Shown: positions 42,450 to 52,730 of the stretch, piece after piece | How positions within the stretch are numbered: position 1 is the first letter of the stretch | Layout of the letters: the number at the start of each line of letters is the position of its first letter | Assembly (NCBI GenBank): GCA_035638075.1 | Contig: DASRAU010000034.1 | Coordinates: 186,001-250,000 of the forward strand | From: DASRAU01 sp035638075 | GTDB lineage: Bacteria; Acidobacteriota; Polarisedimenticolia; Gp22-AA2 | Direction of reading: 5' to 3' | Length of the DNA: 64,000 bases | Notes under the pieces: model-generated | What the model was told of the DNA's origin: nothing | The model's database searches: none | Seen by the model: the letters and a program-made list of their open reading frames with translations, nothing else | Program-made: the position numbers and the translations under genes

Positions 42450-43775
42450 GTGACGCAGCGCCGCCAGCCGTCGCTCCTGCGCGACATCGGCACGGTCGGG
42501 CTCGCGGCCGGCATCGTCAACGTCACCATCGGCGGCGGCATCTTCCGGCTGCCGGCCGCGGTGGCCGGGATCCTGGGGACGCAGGCGCCTCTGGCGTTCG
42601 TGGTGTGCGCCGTGGTGATGGGGCTCATCGTCGCCGGTTTCGCCGAGGCGGGACGGCGGGTCGACCTCACCGGCGGACCCTACGCCTACGTCGAGGTCGC
42701 CTTCGGCCCCTTCGCCGGTTTCCTCGCCGGCGTGCTGGTGTGGCTGCTGGGCACGACGGCGGTGGCGGCGGTCTCGACCGTCTTCGCCGACCAGGTCGGC
42801 GGCCTGGTCCCGGCGCTCTCGGGCTCCGGCGGACGCATCGTTCTGCTGATCGCGACCTTCGGCCTCCTGGCGGCGGTGAACATCGCCGGCGTCGGGATGG
42901 GGACGCGCTTCAACGCCCTCGCCACCGTGGCCAAGCTCCTGCCGCTCGCCGTGCTGATCGTGGCCGGGGCCTTCGCGATCCACCCGGCGAACCTTTCCTT
43001 CCGCGAGCCGATCGCGCCCGCGAGCCTGGCGCGCGGCTCGATGCTGCTCATCTTCGCCTTCTGCGGCGTCGAGAGCGCCCTCGTCCCGAGCGGCGAGATC
43101 CGCGATGTCGGCCGCACGGTGCCGCGCGCCGTCACGCTGGCGATGGTGGTCGTGACCTTCGTCTACCTGGCCATCCAGCTGGTCGCACAGGGAATCCTCG
43201 GAGGCGGGCTGGCGTCGGAGACCGCGCCCCTCGCGGCGGCCGCCGGGCGGGTGCTCGGTCCATGGGGCGGCCGGATGCTCCTCGCGGGCGCGGCGGTGTC
43301 GATGTTCGGCTACGTGAGCGGCATGACCCTCGCCGTGCCGCGGGCCCTCTACGCCTTCGCGCGCGACGGTTTCCTGCCGCGCGCCGTCGGCGCGGTGCAC
43401 CCGCGCTTCCGGACGCCCTACGTCGCGATTGCCCTGCAGACCGCGCTCGTGGTGTCCCTCGGCATCACCTCGGGGTTCGAGCGGCTCGCCATCCTGGCGA
43501 ACCTGTCCACCCTGCTCCTTTACGCCGGCTGCAGCCTCGCGGCCTGGCGCCTCGCCGCGCGGGATGCCGGGACGGCGGGCGGCGCCGCCGTGGTGGCCTG
43601 CGCCGCCTGCGCGGCCATCGCCTGGCTGCTAACCAGCATCACCTGGCCGGAGTGGCGGGTGGCGTTCGTGGTGCTGGGGGCGGCGGGCCTGGTCTACGTC
43701 CTGACACGGCGCGCGCGGGGGGGGGCGGGGCGGGCGGAAGGCCCCGATCAGGACGTGCGCGCGACAAACGGGTAA
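42450..43775 (+). CDS. APC-family amino-acid permease
   Basis: A 441-residue protein with about twelve membrane helices. The N-terminal part shows the APC signature: GIVNVTIGGGIFRLPAAVAG in helix 1 and GGPYAYVEVAFGPFAGFLAG for helices 2-3, with a VESALVPSGEI segment in helix 6 and FARDGFLPRAVGAVHPRFRTPY after helix 8. It imports or exchanges an amino acid or polyamine. The GTG start directly follows the stop of the small membrane protein, so the two should be co-expressed. Confidence 0.9.
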   Translation: MTQRRQPSLLRDIGTVGLAAGIVNVTIGGGIFRLPAAVAGILGTQAPLAFVVCAVVMGLIVAGFAEAGRRVDLTGGPYAYVEVAFGPFAGFLAGVLVWLLGTTAVAAVSTVFADQVGGLVPALSGSGGRIVLLIATFGLLAAVNIAGVGMGTRFNALATVAKLLPLAVLIVAGAFAIHPANLSFREPIAPASLARGSMLLIFAFCGVESALVPSGEIRDVGRTVPRAVTLAMVVVTFVYLAIQLVAQGILGGGLASETAPLAAAAGRVLGPWGGRMLLAGAAVSMFGYVSGMTLAVPRALYAFARDGFLPRAVGAVHPRFRTPYVAIALQTALVVSLGITSGFERLAILANLSTLLLYAGCSLAAWRLAARDAGTAGGAAVVACAACAAIAWLLTSITWPEWRVAFVVLGAAGLVYVLTRRARGGAGRAEGPDQDVRATNG

Positions 43776-43844
43776 GATGCCGCGGGTTCTGCGTGTTGTT
43801 CGACCTCTTCGTCTCCTGTGTCGCTCCCAGGACAGGAAAGGACC

Positions 43845-44078
43845 ATGGCCAAAACGAGTGGGTCCCTTGCCGTCGCCGACCGTGTCCAGCACGCCGAATA
43901 CGGACTCGGAAAGATCATTGCTCTGGATGATCGCTACACCACCATCGACTTCGACGAGGCCGGAGTGAAGAAGTTCGTCACGGAGCTGGTGCGCCTGACG
44001 AAAAGCGACGCTCCCGCCCCCGCCAAGCCCTCCCGGGCCAGCCGGGCGAAAGGCGCCAAGGCCGCCAAGAAGTCCTGA
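43845..44078 (+). CDS. Stand-alone UvrD/PcrA-type Tudor-like small basic protein
   Basis: A 77-residue protein. Residues 9-51 (VADRVQHAEYGLGKIIALDD then TTIDFDEAGVKKFVTELVRL) follow the small SH3/Tudor-like fold found at the C-terminus of UvrD/PcrA helicases, where the pattern is drVxHxxfGxGxV...VxFxxxGxKxL and the domain binds RNA polymerase. Here no helicase is attached; instead a Lys/Ala-rich tail (about 52-77, SRASRAKGAKAAKKS) follows, as in nucleic-acid-binding proteins. I chose this ATG because AGGAAAGGA precedes it. A hairpin follows the stop. Possible role: an RNA polymerase or nucleoid accessory factor. Confidence 0.65.
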   Translation: MAKTSGSLAVADRVQHAEYGLGKIIALDDRYTTIDFDEAGVKKFVTELVRLTKSDAPAPAKPSRASRAKGAKAAKKS

Positions 44079-44080
44079 GC

Positions 44081-44095
44081 GGTCCCGCCGGGACC
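44081..44095 (+). terminator. Hairpin after the Tudor-like gene
   Basis: GGTCCC-GCC-GGGACC is a perfect 6-bp stem two bases after the stop codon, between convergent genes. There is no T-run, so rho-independent termination is not certain. Confidence 0.4.
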
Positions 44096-44141
44096 AGGTG
44101 TCGCGGGCGGACTCGTGCCGGAGGAACCCTGGCCGAGCCGC

Positions 44142-45503
<1,362 letters not shown>

Positions 45504-45511
45504 CGCGGCGG

Positions 45512-45517
45512 AGTCTA
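45512..45517 (-). promoter_or_regulatory. -10-like box TAGACT of the peptide transporter gene
   Basis: TAGACTCCGCC on the minus strand lies 8 nt before the ATG in the 43-bp gap after the surface-protein gene, with no Shine-Dalgarno. It fits the leaderless pattern of this window. Confidence 0.4.
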
Positions 45518-45546
45518 TCCGATGTGCTCGCGCCCGGGCGCGCCGT

Positions 45547-48500
45547 TTACGGGCACACGGTGCTGAGGCGCGGCGCCCCTCCCGAGGTCGTGCCGTAGTT
45601 GCCGACGCCGCAGACATTCGATCCGCGGACGAGGTAGTAGAAGCCGGCGCCCACCGCGGGCGTGGCGTTGTCCACGAACTGGGTCGAGCCGCTGTCGGGC
45701 GCGAGGCAGGTCTCGGCGGGCTTGTCGCCGACCGGCAGCTGCGAGATGAGGCCGCGCATCAGGTCGTAGATGGTTCCCGGCCCCGCCTGCGTCGCGAGCG
45801 AGTTCCACGACACCGTCTGGTTGTTCGTGGCGAAGACCACGTTCGTGACTTCCGCCGGCACCGCCCAGGCGGAGGCGTCGGCCGGCGCGCAGTCCACGAG
45901 GTTGCTCACCCCGTCGCCGTCGAGGTCGGCGATGACCTTCAGGAAGACCGTGGTCGGCGTGTAGAAGATCTGCCACACGAGCCCGCCCGGCAGGATCGGC
46001 GTGTTCACCGTGGCGAAGGTTCCCGTCGCCGACGGGAAGGTCAGGATGGTGAAGGTGTTGAGGTCGGCGGGGACGAAGCCGTTGACCAGCGACACGTTGA
46101 GGGTGCCGGCGATCGTCGGCGCGGCCGAGAGGACGGCGCGATCGTGCTCCGAACCTGGAGTCAGGCCGCCGATCTCCACGTCCATCGCCGTCAAGGCCGT
46201 CTCGGTGAGAGTGCCGTTGATGGCCAGCGACCCGGGGGACGTCCCCGGCGCCAGGTGCGCGTTCGTCAGGTTGACGTTGGCGGTGATGGTGCCGGTGCCG
46301 CCGAGCGTCCCTCCCTGGATCTGCAGCGTGTTCGTCGACGAGAGCGAGGCGGGGGATTCCACCGACAGCAGGCCTCCCGTCTGGGTGAAGGATCCAATGC
46401 TGAGAGCCGTGCTCCCGGCCTGCAGCTTCATCGTCCCCGCGTTGGTGACGTCGACCGTGATGGAGGACGTGCCCGCCCCGGCGGTGCGCACGAACACCCC
46501 CCCGGACGCCTGGTTGTCGAACGCGCCGGTCCCGCCGATGTTCGCGGTGATGCCGGCATCGGTCTGAGCGGTCAGCGTCCCGGCGTTGTGGATGATCCCG
46601 CCGGTCCCGATACGGATGCTGCCATTGCCGGCCCAGGTGCTGGTCCCGGCGATGTTGAGCACGCGCCCGCCGCTGATGTCCTTGGTGCCGGCGGAACTCA
46701 TGATCACGCCGCCGTTGGCGTTCAGGATGCCGGCCTCGGTCAGCGTGCCGCCGCTCCAGTTCATGGCTCCGGAGACGCTGACGGTGTCGCTTCCCTTGAG
46801 CGTGCCGCTCGACACGGACAACGTCGCAAGCGCGATCGCCTCTCCGCTGCGCAAGTCGAGCGTCCCGAAGCTCAGGGAGACGTTCGTCCCGAGGCTGGTG
46901 AGGGTGGACTCGGGAAGGAAGGCGAGGGTGCCGCCAGTGACCGTCGTCCCGGTGGCCGAGAAGGTTCCGCGCCCGGTGAGGGTGCCTGCCGAGACCTGGA
47001 GCGCGCCGATCGAGGTGCTGGATCCCGGCGCGAGCTCGTACGAACCGGCCTGGTTCTGGACCGTCGTCCCGGAGGCGCCCACGATGCTGCCGGTGCTCGT
47101 GCCGCCTCCGGAGAACGTGATCGTCCCGGTCTGGATGTCGAGGGTCCCGTCGTTGTCGAAGACCACGGTGACCATGCTGCTCCCGACGCCGGTGGACTTG
47201 CGGAACGTGGCTCCGGCCTGGTTGTCGAAGCGTCCGCTCCCTCCGATATTCGCGCTCATCAAGGCGTCGCTCAGCGCCGTCCAGGTCGAAGAGTTGTGGA
47301 TCACGGCCCCGCCACCCAGGCGGACGCTCCCGATCCCGGACCAGGAGGTCGCCGCGGTGACGTTGAGCGTGCGGCCGGCCGTGACGTCCTTGTTCCCCGC
47401 CCCGGTGATGGTCATCGGGCCATTGAGGTTGGTGACGGCCGACCCGCTGAAGGTTCCGCCCGACCAGTTGGTGGCTCCCGCGACCGAGACCGTGTCGGTT
47501 CCCTGCAGCGTCCCGCCGGAGAAGGTGAGAGTCGGGAGGTTGACCGTCTCGCCGCTCTGCAGATCGAGGGTGCCATTGCTCTGGGTCAGGCTGGAGCCGA
47601 GGGTGGTGAGGGTCGACTCGGGAAGGAAGGCGAGGGTGCCGCCAGTGACCGTCGTCCCGGTGGCCGAGAAGGTTCCGCGCCCGGTCAGGGTGCCTGCCGA
47701 AACCTGGAGCGCGCCGATCGAGGTGCTGGATCCTGGCGCGAGCTCGTACGAACCGGCCTGGTTCTGGACCGTCGTCCCGGAGGCGCCCGCGATGCTGCCG
47801 GTGCTCGTGCCGCCTCCGGAGAACGTGATCGTTCCGGTCTGGATGTCGAGGGTCCCTTCGTTGTCGAAGACCACGGTGAAGAGGGTGCTGTCGACGCCGG
47901 TGGATTTGCGGAACGTGGCTCCGGCCTGGTTGTCGAACCGTCCGCTCCCTCCCAGATTCGCGGTCATGGCGGTGTCGTTCAGCGCCGTCCAGGTCGAAGA
48001 GTTGTGGAGCACGGCCCCGCCGCCCATGCGGATGCCGCCGGTCCCGGACCAGGAGGTCGCCGCGGCGACGTTGAGCGTTCTTCCGGCGGTGATGTCCTTG
48101 ACCGAAGCCCCGGTGATGGTCAGCGGGCCGTTGAGGTTCGTCACCCCCGACCCGCTGAAGGCTCCGGCCGACCAGTTCGTGGCCCCCGCGACGGTGACCG
48201 TGTCGCTCCCCTGGAGGGTGCCGCCGGTGAAGTCGAGCGTGGGAACGCTGACCGCCTCGCCGCTCTGCAGATCGAGGGTGCCGAGCGCCATGGTCAGCGA
48301 GCCCAGGCCGTTCAGCGTCGCGGCCGGAAGAAATGTCGTGGTGCCCCCGGAGATGGTCGTCGCGGAAGCCGTGTAGGCCCCGGAGATGTTCACGGTGCCG
48401 GTGGTCACGGCCACGTTCGGCACGACGACACTCGATCCCGCCGAGAGGGTGAAGCTGCCGCCGGCGAAACGCAGCGTCGCCCCGGCCAGCCCGCTCGTCG

Positions 48501-51500
48501 GGCCATTCAGCGTCCCGCCGCCGGTCAGGGCGAGCGTGCCGGTCTCGATCGACAACGTGCCGTCGTTGGTGACCGGGAGGTTGAGGGTGGTCACGCCGGT
48601 CGCGGTCTTCTTGGTGAAGGTCGCGCCGGGGAGGTTCTCGAACGCCGGCGCCGCCCCGCCGAGGTTGAAGGTCATGGTGGCGTCGGTGGTCGATTCCCAT
48701 GTGCTGGCGTTGCGGATCCGCGCGCCGCTTCCCGTCCGGATCGGGCCGGTGCCGCTCCAGGAGGTCGCGCTGTTCGCGACGAAGAGCCGGCTGTTCGTGA
48801 CGTCCTTCGCCGTGGCGGCCGTAATGGTCACCGTCCCGTTCGCCGTGGTCGTGGCGGCGCCGCTCAGCTCCCCGCCGCTCCAGGCGAAAGGTCCCGACAC
48901 CGACACGTTGTCCGTCCCCTGCAGCGTTCCGCCCGACAGCGTGAGCGAAGCCAGGCCGACAGCCTCGCCGGTGTTCAGGGTGAGCGTGCCCGCGGTGTTC
49001 GTCAGGCCCGCCGACCCGAGGGTCGTCACGGTCGAGGCCGCATTGAAGGTGAAGACCGCGGCGTTCGCCGTCGAAGTCGTCGCGTTGAAGACGCCGTCCA
49101 CCGTGACCGTCCCGGCGGTGACCGCGACGTTCGGCACGCTGACGTTCGAGGTGCTGCTCAACGCGGAGGTCCCGCCGCTGAAGCGCAGCGTCGTCCCGGG
49201 GAGCCCGGTGATCGTTCCATTGACGGATCCGCCGTTGCTGAGGTCGAAGGTTCCGGTTTCGATCGAGATGGCGCCGTCGCTGGTGAACGGCACGTTGATC
49301 GTGGTGATCCCGGTGCCGACCGTCTTCTTGAAGGTTCGGGTGGCCTGGTTGTCGAAGGACGCGGTGCCGCCGAGGTTGAGGGTGATGGTGGCATTGTTCT
49401 GGGCGTCCCACGTTCCCTGGTTCCGGATGACGCCCCCCGTTCCCATGCGGATGCTCCCGGTGCCGGTCCAGGTGACGGTGCCGTGTGTCACCAAGATACG
49501 CGAACCGCTGATGTCCTTGACGCTGGCCCCGGTGATCGCGATCCCGCCGTTGGCGTCGGTGATGCCGGCGCCGGTCATGGCGCCGGCGCTCCAGTTGAGG
49601 AGACTGGCGATGGCGACGTCCCCCGCGCCGCCGATGGAGCCGCCGCTCATGTTCAGTGTGCCATTGACCTGCGAGGACGCCGCCAGGTTCAGGTTGCCGA
49701 GCGTGATCGTGAGAGAAGCGCCGGTCTCGACGAACAGCGTCGAGACGCTGTGCGTCCCGTTGCTGAGCGTGACCGTGGAGCCGGCCGGGATGCAGACGTC
49801 ATCGGCGGCGCCCGGCAGGATGTCGGTGCTCCAGTTGGTCGCGGTCTGCCACAGCCCGGTGCCGGCGCTGTTGTCGAAACGGATCGTCCCCGGGCACCCG
49901 GCGGCGGCGAGGCCGATCGCCGACTCGGAAAGAGGCAGCGCCTCGGCGAGTCCGCCCCGCGCCGCGGCGATGAGCAACCGCGGCGGCGGGCCGCCCGCGT
50001 CCGCACCGACGGCATGGTCCGCGCCGGTGACGTCGTCGCTGTCCGGGCCCGGGTCCACGCCGGCGAGGACGATCCGCCGGTCGGAGTCGATCGCGAGGCT
50101 GGTGACGCCGCCGAGGGTCGAGCGGGGAATCGCGTGCAGGCCTTCGAGGGTCTTCTCGGCGGCGGAGACGCGCGCCATGAAGGCCGCCCCGCCGCGGTCG
50201 CCTCCGATCAGGGCGTGATCCCCGGCCGCCGCGATCGCCAGCGGCGCCGCGGCGACATCCTTCACGACGACGGGGGAGTCGGACTTCGGGCCGGCGAACG
50301 CAACGAAGCCGGCCGCCTCGGAGAGGCGGCGATTCGTCCCGGGTGAGGTCCGGCGGCCGATGACGATGGCGGAGCCGTCGTCACGCGCCAGAAGACCCGT
50401 GACCGACCCTTCGAGGTCGTCCGCGAGCGGGGAGAAGGAGAGTGCGGCCCCATCGAGTGTCGCGGCGTACGGCTGCGCCGCCGTGCCGGCGCGCCGCGCA
50501 CCGGCGAAGAGAACGCGCCCGGGCTCGGTCGTGGCGATCGCGTCCACGGAGAGTGAGGCGACAGGCTCGATGGCGATCGAGCGCGGTGGCGTCTCCGTCC
50601 GGAGAGACAGCGCCGCAAGGAAGCCGGCGCCGTCGCTCGTCCCCCCCATCCAGGCGGTTCCCTGCGTGTCGACCGCCACCGCGCGCACTTCGTCTTCGCC
50701 AGGACCTCCGAGGAGGGTGGCGGCAATCGGGCCGGATCCGTCGCGCGGGAGCGACAGGGCGAAGCCGTCGGATGCGCCGAGCCGCTGCCGGCGCGGGCCC
50801 GTCTGCGGAAAGTCGTCCGACTCGGTCCGGCCGACGACGAGCAACGCGTCGTCCGACGACGCCAGCGCCAGCGCGAGGTCGCGCCCCGCGCCTCCGAAGT
50901 AGACGGTCCACGAGGGGCTCGCGGCGCCGCGGTCGATGCGCGTGACGAACGCTTCGGCCAGGGAGACCGGATCGTCGCCCGGCACCGCGAGGGTGCGGCC
51001 GGACAGCCAGGTCGCGCCGTGCGGATCGACGACAACCCGGGTCGCCTCGATCGCGACCGAGGCCGCCGGGCGGCCGTTGCGATCCAGCGTGTACGTCAGT
51101 CGCCGCCCCGATGCCTGGCGCTGCAGCCGCAGACGCTCTGCAGCCGCCCGCCCGTCGACGTCTCCCGCGTCGGTCAGCGCCAGGGGGATCGCCTCCGGGT
51201 CGACGCCCGGGGCGAGCTCGACCTCGATCCGCAATCCCCGGTGATCACCGCGGACGGTCAGCTCGGTGCCGGGAGCGAGGCCGCGGTAGCGGACCGCGGC
51301 GAAGGTCGGAGCGCCTTCAATCCAGGAGCGCCGATCGGACCCGGCGAAGTACGAGACGGTCCCTTCGAGTGGCTCGACCCCGGTCGCCGTGGGGGCCGCC
51401 TGCGCCCCGGCGAACTCGAGGCGGGAGTGCCGCCAGGTGCCGTCGCCGCCGAGCTGGTCGATGGCGATCCCGCCGGCCTCCAGCCGGAACATCAGCCCGT

Positions 51501-51705
51501 CGGCGCGGGACAGGAAGAGCGTTCCGCCGCCGGCCTGACCGAGGTTGGCCTCGAAGACCTGGGGGGTGATGGAAGGACCTGCCGCATCGGCCGGAGTCCG
51601 ATCGGGAGCGGGGAGACCGCGGGGCGGGGCGGGCAGCGCCAGGGACGTCAGGAACACCCAGGACAGAAGCACACTGCTGCGACCCAGCCGGCTGCCAGCG
51701 CGCAT
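45547..51705 (-). CDS. Giant secreted surface protein: DUF7948/SBBP propeller plus beta-helix repeats
   Basis: A 2052-residue exported protein. After a signal peptide (RSSVLLSWVFLTSLALPAPP), residues about 45-210 match the domain that precedes SBBP repeats (FEANLGQAGGGTLFLSR, VSYFAGSDRRSWIEG, VRYRGLAPGTEL). SBBP-type propeller blades follow (WTVYFGGAGRDLALALA, VVGRTESDDFPQTG). From about 615 to 1900 it is a Gly/Thr/Ser-rich beta-helix of autotransporter type, with tandem 236-residue units. Near 1927 is a thrombospondin-3-like Ca2+ motif (DLDGDGVSNLVDCAP), and the end carries FYYLVRGSNVCGVGNYG. No barrel is present, so secretion uses another route. The start follows AGGGGGG at 4 nt. The likely role is adhesion or a surface layer. 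Confidence 0.85.
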   Translation of the reverse strand: MRAGSRLGRSSVLLSWVFLTSLALPAPPRGLPAPDRTPADAAGPSITPQVFEANLGQAGGGTLFLSRADGLMFRLEAGGIAIDQLGGDGTWRHSRLEFAGAQAAPTATGVEPLEGTVSYFAGSDRRSWIEGAPTFAAVRYRGLAPGTELTVRGDHRGLRIEVELAPGVDPEAIPLALTDAGDVDGRAAAERLRLQRQASGRRLTYTLDRNGRPAASVAIEATRVVVDPHGATWLSGRTLAVPGDDPVSLAEAFVTRIDRGAASPSWTVYFGGAGRDLALALASSDDALLVVGRTESDDFPQTGPRRQRLGASDGFALSLPRDGSGPIAATLLGGPGEDEVRAVAVDTQGTAWMGGTSDGAGFLAALSLRTETPPRSIAIEPVASLSVDAIATTEPGRVLFAGARRAGTAAQPYAATLDGAALSFSPLADDLEGSVTGLLARDDGSAIVIGRRTSPGTNRRLSEAAGFVAFAGPKSDSPVVVKDVAAAPLAIAAAGDHALIGGDRGGAAFMARVSAAEKTLEGLHAIPRSTLGGVTSLAIDSDRRIVLAGVDPGPDSDDVTGADHAVGADAGGPPPRLLIAAARGGLAEALPLSESAIGLAAAGCPGTIRFDNSAGTGLWQTATNWSTDILPGAADDVCIPAGSTVTLSNGTHSVSTLFVETGASLTITLGNLNLAASSQVNGTLNMSGGSIGGAGDVAIASLLNWSAGAMTGAGITDANGGIAITGASVKDISGSRILVTHGTVTWTGTGSIRMGTGGVIRNQGTWDAQNNATITLNLGGTASFDNQATRTFKKTVGTGITTINVPFTSDGAISIETGTFDLSNGGSVNGTITGLPGTTLRFSGGTSALSSTSNVSVPNVAVTAGTVTVDGVFNATTSTANAAVFTFNAASTVTTLGSAGLTNTAGTLTLNTGEAVGLASLTLSGGTLQGTDNVSVSGPFAWSGGELSGAATTTANGTVTITAATAKDVTNSRLFVANSATSWSGTGPIRTGSGARIRNASTWESTTDATMTFNLGGAAPAFENLPGATFTKKTATGVTTLNLPVTNDGTLSIETGTLALTGGGTLNGPTSGLAGATLRFAGGSFTLSAGSSVVVPNVAVTTGTVNISGAYTASATTISGGTTTFLPAATLNGLGSLTMALGTLDLQSGEAVSVPTLDFTGGTLQGSDTVTVAGATNWSAGAFSGSGVTNLNGPLTITGASVKDITAGRTLNVAAATSWSGTGGIRMGGGAVLHNSSTWTALNDTAMTANLGGSGRFDNQAGATFRKSTGVDSTLFTVVFDNEGTLDIQTGTITFSGGGTSTGSIAGASGTTVQNQAGSYELAPGSSTSIGALQVSAGTLTGRGTFSATGTTVTGGTLAFLPESTLTTLGSSLTQSNGTLDLQSGETVNLPTLTFSGGTLQGTDTVSVAGATNWSGGTFSGSAVTNLNGPMTITGAGNKDVTAGRTLNVTAATSWSGIGSVRLGGGAVIHNSSTWTALSDALMSANIGGSGRFDNQAGATFRKSTGVGSSMVTVVFDNDGTLDIQTGTITFSGGGTSTGSIVGASGTTVQNQAGSYELAPGSSTSIGALQVSAGTLTGRGTFSATGTTVTGGTLAFLPESTLTSLGTNVSLSFGTLDLRSGEAIALATLSVSSGTLKGSDTVSVSGAMNWSGGTLTEAGILNANGGVIMSSAGTKDISGGRVLNIAGTSTWAGNGSIRIGTGGIIHNAGTLTAQTDAGITANIGGTGAFDNQASGGVFVRTAGAGTSSITVDVTNAGTMKLQAGSTALSIGSFTQTGGLLSVESPASLSSTNTLQIQGGTLGGTGTITANVNLTNAHLAPGTSPGSLAINGTLTETALTAMDVEIGGLTPGSEHDRAVLSAAPTIAGTLNVSLVNGFVPADLNTFTILTFPSATGTFATVNTPILPGGLVWQIFYTPTTVFLKVIADLDGDGVSNLVDCAPADASAWAVPAEVTNVVFATNNQTVSWNSLATQAGPGTIYDLMRGLISQLPVGDKPAETCLAPDSGSTQFVDNATPAVGAGFYYLVRGSNVCGVGNYGTTSGGAPRLSTVCP
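46911..47618. repeat. 708-bp tandem repeat, unit A
   Basis: Unit A aligns with unit B at a constant offset of 708 bp (236 codons). The first 260 bp or so (46911-47173 against 47619-47881) are nearly identical, with only scattered single-base changes; the rest is less conserved. The unit encodes one long turn of the beta-helix in the surface protein. Confidence 0.85.
47619..48326. repeat. 708-bp tandem repeat, unit B
   Basis: Second copy of the 708-bp unit. More diverged copies continue to the right at the same period: the segment coding FLPAATL near 48327 corresponds to FLPESTL in units A and B. The gradient of identity points to repeated duplication, with A and B the most recent pair or homogenised by gene conversion. 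Confidence 0.8.
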
Positions 51706-51824
51706 GAATCCCCCCTGAAAATTGCGCGGGAACATACGACGACCCGGGGGGCCGCGCATCAATTATTTATGTGCGGGCGGCAATATCCGGGCGGCGCCGG
51801 GCGAGTCCGCGGCACGGCGCGGCT

Positions 51825-52634
51825 TCAGTGCTCGAAAGCTCCGTTGATCTCGTCGTACGGCAGGGCCTGGTCGAGGGTGTTGAAGGTGCCGGTGCCGGCG
51901 ATCTCTCGCGCGGCCTCGAGGAAGCTGGTCCAGGCGGTGCGCGCCAGTCCGCCACCGACGCTGATGCGCCGCACGCCAAGGTAGGCCAGCTCGGCCACCG
52001 AAGCCCAGCTCGATCCCACGAGGATGTTGACCGGCTTCGGCGCGACAGCGGCGACCACGCCCGTGATCTCCCCGCGCTGCCGGATGCCCGGCGCATAAAG
52101 GCAGTCGGCCCCGGCGTCGGCATAGGCGGTGAGGCGGCGGATGGTTTCCCTGAGGTCGGGCTTGCCGACGAGAAAGCCCTCGGTGCGCGCCGTCAGCATC
52201 ACACCGGTTCCCTCGAGAGCGTGCCGTGCCGCGCGGATGCGCTCGACCGACAGCTGGAAGTCGAACAGCGGCTTGTGCGGATCGCCGGTGCCGTCCTCGA
52301 TCGACACGCCGGCGATGCCGGTCAGCGCGGCGGCCGCGACGTTCACCATGACGGCGGCCGCATCGGTGGCGAAGCCGGCGCCGAGGTCGGCGTTCACCGG
52401 GATGCGCACTCCGTGCACCAGGGCCTTCAGGTGCTGCAGCGTCTCCTGCAGGTTCACGCCGTGGTCGGGCTTGCCCTGCGACCAGGCGAAGCCGCTGGAA
52501 GTGGTCGCGAGCGCCGGGAACCCGAGACGCTCCAGGGCCCGGGCGCTGCCGAGATCCCATGGGTTCGGGATGACGAAACAGCCGGAGGCGTGCAGGTCGC
52601 GGAAGCGGCGGCAGAGATCGGTCTTGTCCTTCAT
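51825..52634 (-). CDS. Isocitrate lyase/PEP mutase-family enzyme
   Basis: A 269-residue TIM-barrel protein. Family features: PNPWDLGSARALERLGFPALATTSSGFAW at the start, PVNADLGAGFATDAAAV, GVSIEDGTGD (metal-binding Glu/Asp) and LTARTEGFLVGKPDLRETIRRL. It resembles the PEP phosphonomutase/oxaloacetate decarboxylase-like branch and lacks the KKCGH loop of true isocitrate lyases. It cleaves or forms a C-C or C-P bond in a small 2-keto acid; the substrate is not predictable. AAGGACGG precedes the ATG. A TAGAAT box (52675-52670) lies 35 nt upstream. Divergent from the DUF1801 gene. Confidence 0.88.
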   Translation of the reverse strand: MKDKTDLCRRFRDLHASGCFVIPNPWDLGSARALERLGFPALATTSSGFAWSQGKPDHGVNLQETLQHLKALVHGVRIPVNADLGAGFATDAAAVMVNVAAAALTGIAGVSIEDGTGDPHKPLFDFQLSVERIRAARHALEGTGVMLTARTEGFLVGKPDLRETIRRLTAYADAGADCLYAPGIRQRGEITGVVAAVAPKPVNILVGSSWASVAELAYLGVRRISVGGGLARTAWTSFLEAAREIAGTGTFNTLDQALPYDEINGAFEH

Positions 52635-52669
52635 CGTCCGTCCTTCGGCTCGCGTGCCGGGAAGCGGCG

Positions 52670-52675
52670 ATTCTA
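52670..52675 (-). promoter_or_regulatory. -10-like box TAGAAT of the PEP-mutase-like gene
   Basis: GATAGAATCGCCG on the minus strand, 35 nt before the ATG. The plus-strand TAACAT at 52699-52704 may serve the divergent DUF1801 gene. Confidence 0.4.
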
Positions 52676-52730
52676 TCCCCATCCCCGGGGCCCTGGCGTA
52701 ACATCGCCGCATCCGCGGGGAGAGGAGCCC

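Noticed and set aside
46911..48326. Regular repeats that might suggest a CRISPR array or satellite.
   Set aside because: The period is 708 bp, the repeats are coding and in frame, and there are no short direct repeats with unique spacers.
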